DNA of 8,195 bases from positions 1-8,195 of the forward strand of contig JAEXBK010000115.1 in the NCBI GenBank assembly GCA_023394035.1, given 5' to 3'. The position numbers and the translations under genes were made by a program. The notes under the pieces are model-generated. The model saw nothing but the letters and a program-made list of their open reading frames with translations, did no database searches and was not told the origin of the DNA. Each line of letters begins with the position of its first letter. Within the stretch, counting starts at the first letter, position 1. The stretch is from Bacillota bacterium (GTDB lineage: Bacteria > Bacillota > Clostridia > Peptostreptococcales > Anaerovoracaceae). Positions 1 through 8,195 of this stretch are shown here, in pieces.

Positions 1-1319
1 ATAAGAGTAGGTATTTTGTCGTAGCCTGACGTTATAGCCTTGACTGCGAGCATGATTCTCGATATTTCACCGCCGGAAGCAGTCTTTGCAAGCGGCTTAA
101 GTGGCTCGCCGCGGTTGCTTGAAATCATCATTTCGACTATATCCATACCGTTAGGGAGTGGTGCACTTGCGGTCTTAAAATCAAGCTCGAAGCTTGCATC
201 ATTGAAATTCAGCTCTTTTAACTCGTTTATGATCTCGAGTGAAAGCCTATGAGAGGCTTCTTTACGCGCAGCGGTGAGTTCATTTGCCTTGGCAATCAGT
301 GATTTGTATGCAACATCAAGCCTGGCTTCAAGTGCGGCTTTTTCTTCGTCAAAGGTTTCGATGGAAGATATTTCAGATGAAATTTTATCTCTGTATGAAA
401 GTATTTCTTCGATCGTGCTTCCGTATTTTTTCTTAAGGGAAGAAATACGGGAAGCTCTTTCGATGGCATCATCAAGCTCTTCGGGAGAAAACGTCATTTT
501 GTCGCAAATATCTCGAAGGGAAGATGAAATATCCTCGAGTCTGTAATAGATGTCGGAAGCCTCACCTGAAAGCTTATTAAGCTCACCGGAAAAAACACCG
601 AGCTCCTCAATGTACGAAAGAGCGGAGCCAAGAGCTGAAAAGGCACCGTTGTCACCTGAAATAAGCTCATGCGCCTTTGATGCTTTTGCAAATATCTTTT
701 CGCTGTTCTGAAGAACAGAAAGCGTGTCTTCGAGCACCTTGTCTTCACCGGGAGAAATGGCCGCATCCTCTATCTCCTTTAGCTCATAGCGATAAAAATC
801 AAGCTTTCTTAAGTTTTCTTTTTCGCTGCTGATAAGCTGAGAGAGCCTCGTTTTGATTTCGCTATACTCTGAAAAGCATGCCTGATAATCATTTACGATA
901 TCTTTGATGGATGAGTGAGCGTAGTGATCGAGGATATCTATATGATTTTCCGGGTCAAGAAGAGACTGGTTGTCATATTGACCGTGAATATCTGCAAGCC
1001 TTGCAGCAGCTTCTGAAAGCTCGGAAAGAGTTGTGAGACGCCCGTTGACTCTGCATACGTTTCTTCCTGCGGAATTTATCTCACGGCTTATAGCGATTTC
1101 GTCTCCGTCCAATTCTCCAAGAAGCTCTATCCTTGCGGTATCCTTACCGTGTCTTACATATGAAGAATCAGCCCTGCTACCGAGAGCAAGGCTTATTGCA
1201 GTTATTACTATGGATTTACCGCTTCCGGTTTCTCCGGTTACGATATTAAGACCGGGTTCAAAATCAACTTCCGTATTTTCGATTATTGCAAAATCGCTGA
1301 TGGAAAGATGGGTGATCAT
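1..1319 (-). CDS. recN: DNA repair protein RecN, 3' end outside the window
   Basis: RecN is an SMC-like ATPase that acts early in recombinational repair of double-strand breaks. Reading leftward from the ATG at 1319, the frame stays open for 439 codons to the window edge. The Walker A motif GETGSGKS is at residues 29-36, the family block HGQYDNQSLL at 112-121, and a long charged helical (coiled-coil) middle follows. The ABC signature region ASGGEISR is near residues 414-421. The frame leaves the window at KIPTL, just where Walker B (usually a LIFDEID-like string) is expected, so roughly 120 C-terminal residues of a usual 550-570 are missing through truncation by the window, not mutation. The start overlaps the argR stop as ATGA (1316-1319), which suggests translational coupling; its own ribosome binding site is weak. 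The identification is secure from motifs, order and the argR neighbour. Confidence 0.96.
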   Translation of the reverse strand, partial: MITHLSISDFAIIENTEVDFEPGLNIVTGETGSGKSIVITAISLALGSRADSSYVRHGKDTARIELLGELDGDEIAISREINSAGRNVCRVNGRLTTLSELSEAAARLADIHGQYDNQSLLDPENHIDILDHYAHSSIKDIVNDYQACFSEYSEIKTRLSQLISSEKENLRKLDFYRYELKEIEDAAISPGEDKVLEDTLSVLQNSEKIFAKASKAHELISGDNGAFSALGSALSYIEELGVFSGELNKLSGEASDIYYRLEDISSSLRDICDKMTFSPEELDDAIERASRISSLKKKYGSTIEEILSYRDKISSEISSIETFDEEKAALEARLDVAYKSLIAKANELTAARKEASHRLSLEIINELKELNFNDASFELDFKTASAPLPNGMDIVEMMISSNRGEPLKPLAKTASGGEISRIMLAVKAITSGYDKIPTL

Positions 1320-1783
1320 TGCTTGCGTGACCTGAAGATTAGCATATTGTTGAACCTTGAGAGAATTTCCTCAACGTGTTCTTCGCTGTCAATGATCAAA
1401 AGGAGAGTGTTGTCTCCTGCAATTGAGCCGACAACATAAGGAAGACCTATGTTGTCTACCGCTTCGCCGGTTGCAGGTCCGCAGCCTGAAAGCGTCTTGA
1501 TTATGATCATATTGTTGACCGATGAAAATGAAGTAATTGTCTCGCGGAAAATCTTAACGAAACGGTCGGAAATCGGCGCGTCCTGCTGAGTGCTTACCGC
1601 ATACTTGTATCTGCCTGAGTTTGAAAGTACTTTTATAAGCTGCAGCTCCTTTATGTCGCGGGAAATAGTAGCCTGTGTTACATCAAAGCCCTCGTTCTTC
1701 AGTAATGAAGCAAGTTTTTCCTGCGTCTCGACTTCATTGTTGGAAATGATTTCGAGAATTTTATTTTGTCTTGAATAACGCAT
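1316..1783 (-). CDS. argR: Arginine repressor ArgR (AhrC family)
   Basis: ArgR is a hexameric transcription factor that senses L-arginine and controls arginine synthesis and catabolism genes. The 155-residue length is typical. The N-terminal winged helix (about residues 1-65) carries the recognition segment TISRDIKEL (39-47). The C-terminal oligomerisation and arginine-binding domain contains SGCGPATGEAVD (99-110) and GSIAGDNT (119-126). The last block is the arginine-binding motif, usually GTIAGDDT; here the second aspartate is Asn125. The ATG at 1783 follows a strong AGAAAGGGG ribosome binding site 5 bases upstream, and a good promoter lies about 50 bases upstream. The gene leads the argR-recN unit and overlaps recN by 4 bp, a pairing also found in Bacillus (ahrC-recN). 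A candidate operator beside its promoter suggests autoregulation, which is inference. Confidence 0.96.
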   Translation of the reverse strand: MRYSRQNKILEIISNNEVETQEKLASLLKNEGFDVTQATISRDIKELQLIKVLSNSGRYKYAVSTQQDAPISDRFVKIFRETITSFSSVNNMIIIKTLSGCGPATGEAVDNIGLPYVVGSIAGDNTLLLIIDSEEHVEEILSRFNNMLIFRSRKQ

Positions 1784-1788
1784 GTCTG

Positions 1789-1797
1789 CCCCTTTCT
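1789..1797 (-). promoter_or_regulatory. Ribosome binding site of argR
   Basis: On the minus strand AGAAAGGGG lies 5 bases before the ATG at 1783. It fixes the argR start and is the strongest such site on this strand of the window. Confidence 0.8.
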
Positions 1798-1829
1798 GTG
1801 TAATATTACATATATGAAATATTTATACA

Positions 1830-1857
1830 ATTATACCATGAAGATTACGTTTTTCAA
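1830..1857 (-). promoter_or_regulatory. Promoter of argR-recN
   Basis: On the minus strand a -35 element TTGAAA (1857-1852) and a perfect -10 TATAAT (1835-1830) are separated by 16 bp, matching the housekeeping sigma-A consensus closely. Transcription would begin near 1823 and leave a leader of about 40 bases before argR. The -35 touches the candidate ArgR operator at 1855-1892, so repressor binding there could block polymerase. Confidence 0.75.
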
Positions 1858-1892
1858 ATGCTTTTATTCACTATAATGAATAAAACTTTTTC
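1855..1892. promoter_or_regulatory. Candidate ArgR operator: two degenerate ARG boxes around a 24-bp inverted repeat
   Basis: Positions 1862-1870 (TTTTATTCA) and 1877-1885 (TGAATAAAA) are perfect 9-bp inverted arms separated by 6 bp. Known ARG boxes are 18-bp palindromes with TGAAT and ATTCA half-sites, and two boxes usually sit 2-3 bp apart. Two such boxes, 1855-1872 and 1875-1892, fit here with 2 bp between them, so the facing inner half-sites are perfect (ATTCA, 6 bp, TGAAT) while the outer ones are degenerate. By hand count against a remembered consensus (WNTNAATWWWWATTNANW), the right box matches 11 of 14 defined positions and the left 9 of 14. The region is AT-rich, which inflates such scores. 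The left box overlaps the argR -35. Binding by ArgR is inferred. Confidence 0.45.
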
Positions 1893-1900
1893 GCCTCGGT

Positions 1901-1929
1901 TAGACAAACATCTGTTCATATGTTATAAT
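1901..1929 (+). promoter_or_regulatory. Promoter of the ruvC operon
   Basis: A -35 TAGACA (1901-1906, one mismatch to TTGACA) and a perfect -10 TATAAT (1924-1929) are separated by the ideal 17 bp. The -10 is preceded by TG at 1921-1922, an extended -10. Transcription would begin near 1936, leaving a short leader of about 20 bases before ruvC. Confidence 0.8.
1905..1918. promoter_or_regulatory. Candidate LexA (SOS) operator
   Basis: CAAACATCTGTTCA matches the Gram-positive LexA box core CGAAC-N4-GTTCG at 8 of 10 defined positions. The two mismatches are A for G at 1906 and A for G at 1918. It lies between the -35 and -10 of the ruvC promoter, the usual place for a LexA operator. ruvAB is a known SOS target in other bacteria, including Bacillus, which supports the reading. 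No lexA gene is in the window, and binding is inferred. Confidence 0.55.
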
Positions 1930-1943
1930 TTATAGACTTTATT

Positions 1944-1949
1944 AAGGAG
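1944..1949 (+). promoter_or_regulatory. Ribosome binding site of ruvC
   Basis: AAGGAG lies 7 bases before the ATG at 1957. It is a near-ideal match to the 16S rRNA tail and fixes the ruvC start. Confidence 0.85.
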
Positions 1950-1956
1950 CGATAAC

Positions 1957-2442
1957 ATGAGGATATTGGGGATAGATCCGGGATATGCGATAATGGGATG
2001 GGGCGTTTTGGACTTTGAGGGAAACAGATTCAAGGTCGTGGACTACGGCTCGATTACGACTGATTCCAAGATGGCAGCGCCGGATAGGCTTAAGCATATT
2101 TATTCCGAGCTTAATGCGATAATTGCAAATTATCAGCCGGAAGAAGCGGCTATAGAGGAACTTTTTTACACATCAAACGCAAAGACTGTTATACTCGTAG
2201 GCGAGGCGAGAGGCGTTGCCGTTCTTGCATGCGCAAACGGCGGACTTTCAATTTCGGAATATACGCCGCTTCAGATCAAGCAGGCACTCGTAGGCTACGG
2301 CAGAGCGGATAAGAAACAGGTACAGGCAATGGTAAAGACGATACTTAATTTGAGCGAGGTTCCGAAGCCTGACGATACGGCAGATGCTGTAGCCGCAGCC
2401 ATATGCCATGCACATTCGAGAAGCAGCAGAGTCTTAAGATAG
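1957..2442 (+). CDS. ruvC: Holliday junction endonuclease RuvC
   Basis: RuvC is the dimeric, metal-dependent nuclease that cuts four-way DNA junctions symmetrically after RuvAB branch migration. The 161-residue protein has the RNase H-like fold signature. MRILGIDPG (1-9) carries the first catalytic aspartate, Asp7. AAIEELFY (64-71) carries Glu67. PKPDDTADAVA (136-146) carries the D-x-x-D pair Asp140 and Asp143. All four acidic residues of the active site are therefore present. It is the first gene of the plus-strand run, with its own promoter and an AAGGAG ribosome binding site, and ends 10 bp before ruvA. Having RuvC rather than RecU points to Clostridia rather than Bacilli. A candidate LexA box in the promoter suggests induction by DNA damage. 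Confidence 0.97.
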   Translation: MRILGIDPGYAIMGWGVLDFEGNRFKVVDYGSITTDSKMAAPDRLKHIYSELNAIIANYQPEEAAIEELFYTSNAKTVILVGEARGVAVLACANGGLSISEYTPLQIKQALVGYGRADKKQVQAMVKTILNLSEVPKPDDTADAVAAAICHAHSRSSRVLR

Positions 2443-2452
2443 CAGGTAAGAA

Positions 2453-3049
2453 ATGATAAGGTATATAAGAGGAACAGGAAGAATTACATCTAACGGCGCA
2501 CTGATAGTCGAAACGCAGTCCGGAATAGGCTTTAGAATATTTATTCATGCCGGGTCACAATTTTATAAGATAACCGACGGATCTGAGGTAGTAGTTCATA
2601 CCTCGATGTCTGTTAAGGAGGACTCAATAAGCCTGTACGGATTTGCCGATATAGAAGAGCTCGAAGCTTTTGAGCTTCTGATAACGGTAAGCGGCATCGG
2701 TGCAAAGGGAGCTCTTGCGATAATGAGCGCGCTTCCTCTGAACGAGCTTAAGCGGGCTATAGCGTCAGGCGATGTCAAATCCATATGCAAGGCAAACGGA
2801 GTAGGAAAGAAGACGGCAGAACGCCTCATACTTGAACTCAAGGACAAGGTCGGAAGCTTTGATGAATTTGATACGGAGCCTGCAATAGAAGCTTTTGATG
2901 ATGACGGCAGCGATGCAAGGTCAGAGGCTCTTGCGGCACTCGTTTCACTCGGATATACGAGGAACGAAGCGGCTTCAGTTATAAACAAGATAAAGGGAGA
3001 CGGTATCAGCGCCGAAGAATATATCAAGCTTGCTCTCAGAAAGCTTTAG
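2453..3049 (+). CDS. ruvA: Holliday junction branch migration protein RuvA
   Basis: RuvA tetramers bind the Holliday junction and load RuvB motor rings on it. At 198 residues the length is normal. The N-terminal OB-fold domain (about 1-63) contains KEDSISLYGF (55-64), whose Glu56 and Asp57 match the acidic pin that separates strands at the crossover. Two helix-hairpin-helix motifs follow: VSGIGAKGAL (79-88) and NGVGKKTAERL (115-125). An acidic linker (about 136-155) leads to the C-terminal domain III (about 156-198), which contacts RuvB. The ATG at 2453 has a modest AGG ribosome binding site 6 bases upstream, and the 10-bp gap from ruvC implies co-transcription. Regulation would follow the ruvC promoter. 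Confidence 0.97.
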   Translation: MIRYIRGTGRITSNGALIVETQSGIGFRIFIHAGSQFYKITDGSEVVVHTSMSVKEDSISLYGFADIEELEAFELLITVSGIGAKGALAIMSALPLNELKRAIASGDVKSICKANGVGKKTAERLILELKDKVGSFDEFDTEPAIEAFDDDGSDARSEALAALVSLGYTRNEAASVINKIKGDGISAEEYIKLALRKL

Positions 3050-3069
3050 AATTAACTTAAGGAAGTAAG

Positions 3070-4116
3070 ATGGAAAATATAACTCAAACAAAAGCGTTTG
3101 CGGGCGAGGATCGCCGCGATCAGAATATCAGACCTCAGCATCTTGATGATTTTATAGGGCAAAAAACCGTAAAGGATAATCTCAAGATTTTTATAGAGGC
3201 TGCCAAGCTCAGAGGCGAGCCTCTCGATCATGTTTTGTTTTACGGTCCTCCGGGACTTGGCAAGACGACGCTTGCAGGCATAATCGCAAACGAGCTCGGC
3301 GTTGATATAAAGATAACATCGGGACCTGCAATCGGAAGGGCAGGCGATCTTGCGGCTATACTTACTAATCTGAACGATAACGATGTACTGTTTATCGATG
3401 AGATACACCGTCTTAACAGATCGGTGGAGGAAGTGCTTTACTCCGCAATGGAGGATTATGCACTTGATATAATAATCGGAAAGGGACCTTCCGCAAGATC
3501 AATCAGGCTCGATATAGCAAAATTCACGCTGATCGGCGCAACTACGCGTGCCGGCAGCCTTTCGGCACCGCTCAGAGACAGATTCGGAGTAATAAGCAAA
3601 TTTGAGGTATACGATGATAAGGATCTGATGGATATAATAAGAAGATCCGCATCGGTTCTCGGTGCGGAAGCGGATGAAGAAGCTCTGAGGGAAATGGCAA
3701 GATGCTCAAGAGGAACTCCAAGAGTTGCAAACAGGATTCTTAAGCGTGTAAGAGACTTTGCACAGGTCAAGGGAAATGACTCTATCGACATTGCAGTGAC
3801 AATGAATGCGTTAGAGGCTCTCGGCGTAGACGAGCTCGGTCTTGAGAAGCTCGACAGAGAGATTCTCGGTACTATAATCACGAGATTTAACGGCGGACCT
3901 GTCGGAATCGACACGATTGCCGCATCTATAGGAGAAGAAAGGGTAACTATCGAGGACGCCTATGAACCTTTCCTGATACAGAGCGGGCTCATGTACAGAA
4001 CTCAGAAGGGCAGAATGGTAACTCACCTTGCGTATAAACATCTCGGATATGAGTCATTGGAAGGCGAGCGAAAAGAAGAGTACGACGAGGAGCCGGATCA
4101 GGAGAAATTTTTTTAG
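3070..4116 (+). CDS. ruvB: Holliday junction DNA helicase RuvB
   Basis: RuvB is the AAA+ ATPase that forms hexameric rings driving branch migration in the RuvAB complex. The 348 residues carry all family landmarks: Walker [10 protein letters not shown] (59-67), Walker B LFIDEIH (107-113), sensor 1 GATTRAG (156-162), the arginine-finger segment PLRDRFG (167-173), and sensor 2 GTPRVANR (215-222). The C-terminal winged helix ends in [11 protein letters not shown] (305-315), which binds DNA. A short acidic tail (about residues 331-348) extends past the core. The ATG at 3070 follows AAGGAAG (3059-3065). It begins 20 bp after ruvA and ends 15 bp before queA, consistent with one transcript. Confidence 0.98.
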   Translation: MENITQTKAFAGEDRRDQNIRPQHLDDFIGQKTVKDNLKIFIEAAKLRGEPLDHVLFYGPPGLGKTTLAGIIANELGVDIKITSGPAIGRAGDLAAILTNLNDNDVLFIDEIHRLNRSVEEVLYSAMEDYALDIIIGKGPSARSIRLDIAKFTLIGATTRAGSLSAPLRDRFGVISKFEVYDDKDLMDIIRRSASVLGAEADEEALREMARCSRGTPRVANRILKRVRDFAQVKGNDSIDIAVTMNALEALGVDELGLEKLDREILGTIITRFNGGPVGIDTIAASIGEERVTIEDAYEPFLIQSGLMYRTQKGRMVTHLAYKHLGYESLEGERKEEYDEEPDQEKFF

Positions 4117-4131
4117 AAAGATAATTTATAG

Positions 4132-5187
4132 ATGAGAATAGACGATTTTGATTATGAACTGCCGGAGGTGCTGATAGCACAGAAACCGGCGAAAGACCGC
4201 GATAAGTGCAGGCTGATGGTGCTCGATAAGAGAGACGATTCAATAGCTCACAGACATTTTTTTGATATACTCGAATACCTGAAGCCGGGAGACTGCCTTG
4301 TTTTGAACGACAGCAAGGTCATACCGGCGAGGCTTTTCGGAAGCAAGAAGGGTACGGGAGCGAAAATAGAATTTCTGCTTTCAAAGCGCATAGAAGGCGA
4401 TAAATGGGAAACTCTGGTGAGACCGGGAAGACGCATCAAGCCGGGAGACAGTGTTATCTTTTCAGATGAAGACGGAAAACGCCTTGTTGCTGATGTAGTC
4501 GGATTCGGAGAGGACGGCACAAGGCTCGTGGAATTCGAATATGACGGCATATTTATGGAACGTCTCGAAGAAATAGGATCGATGCCGCTTCCGCCGTATA
4601 TCGAAAGAGAAAGCACGGAAGACGATAACGACGATTATCAGACGGTTTATTGCAAAAACGAAGGTTCGGTAGCGGCACCTACAGCGGGGCTTCATTTCAC
4701 GGATGAGCTTCTTGAAGAAGTAAAGAAGAAGGGAGTAAGCCTTGCGTATCTTACGCTTCATGTAGGAATAGGAACATTCAGACCCGTAAAATGCGAAAAT
4801 ATCGAAGACCATCATATGCATTTTGAGGAATATAGTGTAAGCGAAGAAGCTGCAAATATAATTAATGAGACGATTTTGAGCGGCGGAAGAGTCTTTTCGG
4901 TAGGGACGACATCTACGAGAACCGCAGAAAGCGCCGCTGTATTTGACGAGAAGTCCGGAAGGTGGCTGATAGAAGCAGGAAGCGGAAGCACCGGAATATT
5001 CATCTATCCGGGATACAGGTTCAAGCTGATAGATTCGCTGATAACGAATTTTCATCTTCCAAAATCAACCTTGCTGATGCTTATCTCCGCACTTTATGAC
5101 AGAGAGCACATTCTTAAGGCATATAAAGAGGCGGTTGCCGAGGAATACAGATTTTTCAGCTATGGTGATGCAATGCTGATCTATTAA
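4132..5187 (+). CDS. queA: tRNA preQ1(34) S-adenosylmethionine ribosyltransferase-isomerase QueA
   Basis: QueA transfers and rearranges the ribosyl group of S-adenosylmethionine onto preQ1 in tRNA to give epoxyqueuosine at position 34. The 351-residue length is typical. Recognisable family blocks in order are [11 protein letters not shown] (1-11), [14 protein letters not shown] (57-70), ETLVRPGRR (93-101), GSMPLPPYI (149-157), [13 protein letters not shown] (178-190), [11 protein letters not shown] (209-219), GTTSTRT (258-264) and [15 protein letters not shown] (306-320). The ATG at 4132 is supported by the standard family N-terminus, although the ribosome binding site is weak (AGAAAG, 11 bases upstream), so translation may depend on coupling to ruvB 15 bp away. 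It works with Tgt two genes downstream. No preQ1 synthesis gene and no epoxyqueuosine reductase gene is in this window. Confidence 0.97.
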   Translation: MRIDDFDYELPEVLIAQKPAKDRDKCRLMVLDKRDDSIAHRHFFDILEYLKPGDCLVLNDSKVIPARLFGSKKGTGAKIEFLLSKRIEGDKWETLVRPGRRIKPGDSVIFSDEDGKRLVADVVGFGEDGTRLVEFEYDGIFMERLEEIGSMPLPPYIERESTEDDNDDYQTVYCKNEGSVAAPTAGLHFTDELLEEVKKKGVSLAYLTLHVGIGTFRPVKCENIEDHHMHFEEYSVSEEAANIINETILSGGRVFSVGTTSTRTAESAAVFDEKSGRWLIEAGSGSTGIFIYPGYRFKLIDSLITNFHLPKSTLLMLISALYDREHILKAYKEAVAEEYRFFSYGDAMLIY

Positions 5188-5190
5188 CTG

Positions 5191-5200
5191 CGAAGGGGGG
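5191..5200 (+). promoter_or_regulatory. Strong ribosome binding site of the DUF308 gene
   Basis: CGAAGGGGGG ends 5 bases before the ATG at 5206 and fixes that start. The run of six G residues is short but could be prone to slippage; there is no evidence here that it varies. Confidence 0.75.
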
Positions 5201-5205
5201 AATTT

Positions 5206-8195
<2,990 letters not shown>

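Noticed and set aside
40..1335. Several plus-strand open frames opposite recN (for example 40-252, 274-546, 1033-1335)
   Set aside because: They lie antisense to a clear RecN frame, are Ser/Leu-rich as expected for the reverse of such codons, and lack ribosome binding sites or family motifs.
1872..1877. A second TATAAT on the plus strand inside the inverted repeat, as an extra ruvC promoter
   Set aside because: There is no acceptable -35 about 17 bp upstream, and the promoter at 1901-1929 is much better.
1907..1924. An alternative dyad AACAT-N8-ATGTT overlapping the ruvC promoter
   Set aside because: Arms of only 5 bp in AT-rich DNA. The overlapping LexA-type dyad explains the same bases with better consensus and position.
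2596..3027. A 143-codon minus-strand open frame opposite ruvA
   Set aside because: Same reasoning: it mirrors the RuvA coding frame and shows no protein family features.
4108..4114. A run of seven T residues at the end of ruvB as a terminator
   Set aside because: No stable stem precedes it; it encodes the two final phenylalanines and the first base of the stop codon.
4462..5055. A 197-codon minus-strand open frame opposite queA
   Set aside because: Antisense to well-conserved QueA motifs, with Tyr/Arg/Cys-rich composition and no recognisable domain. It is a shadow frame.

Overview
This 8.2 kb window looks like ordinary chromosomal core genome from a low-to-mid GC Gram-positive anaerobe, most likely a member of the Clostridia. 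The reasons are strong AGGAG-type ribosome binding sites, heavy use of the ATA isoleucine codon, an argR-recN pair, and a ruvC-ruvA-ruvB-queA-tgt gene order. A RuvC resolvase argues against Bacilli, which use RecU instead. A family-level assignment cannot be made from this sequence alone.

Layout. Positions 1-1783 run on the minus strand. argR (arginine repressor) comes first and overlaps recN by 4 bp. recN (double-strand break repair ATPase) runs off the left edge just before its Walker B motif. Positions 1784-1956 form a 173-bp divergent control region with one sigma-A-type promoter facing each way. From 1957 to the right edge, seven genes are packed on the plus strand with gaps of 10-20 bp or short overlaps: ruvC, ruvA, ruvB, queA, a DUF308/HdeD-like membrane protein gene, tgt, and an RlmD/RlmCD-type RNA (uracil-5-)-methyltransferase gene ending at the last base. 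I see no terminator or convincing internal promoter in this run, so it is probably one operon.

How the genes work together. RuvA and RuvB bind and branch-migrate Holliday junctions and RuvC cuts them. RecN acts earlier in recombinational repair. QueA and Tgt are two steps of queuosine synthesis in the tRNA anticodon: Tgt inserts preQ1 at G34 and QueA then adds the cyclopentene precursor from S-adenosylmethionine. The last gene encodes another RNA base modifier, carrying an Fe-S cluster motif. The DUF308 protein has no obvious link to either theme.

Regulation is the most interesting part. Between the -35 and -10 of the ruvC promoter lies a near-consensus Gram-positive LexA (SOS) operator. Next to the argR promoter lies a 24-bp inverted repeat whose half-sites and spacing resemble the facing halves of two ARG boxes set 2 bp apart. 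Both readings are inferences from motif shape. I found no mobile element, CRISPR array, tRNA, rRNA or riboswitch, and nothing that looks like a wholly new system.
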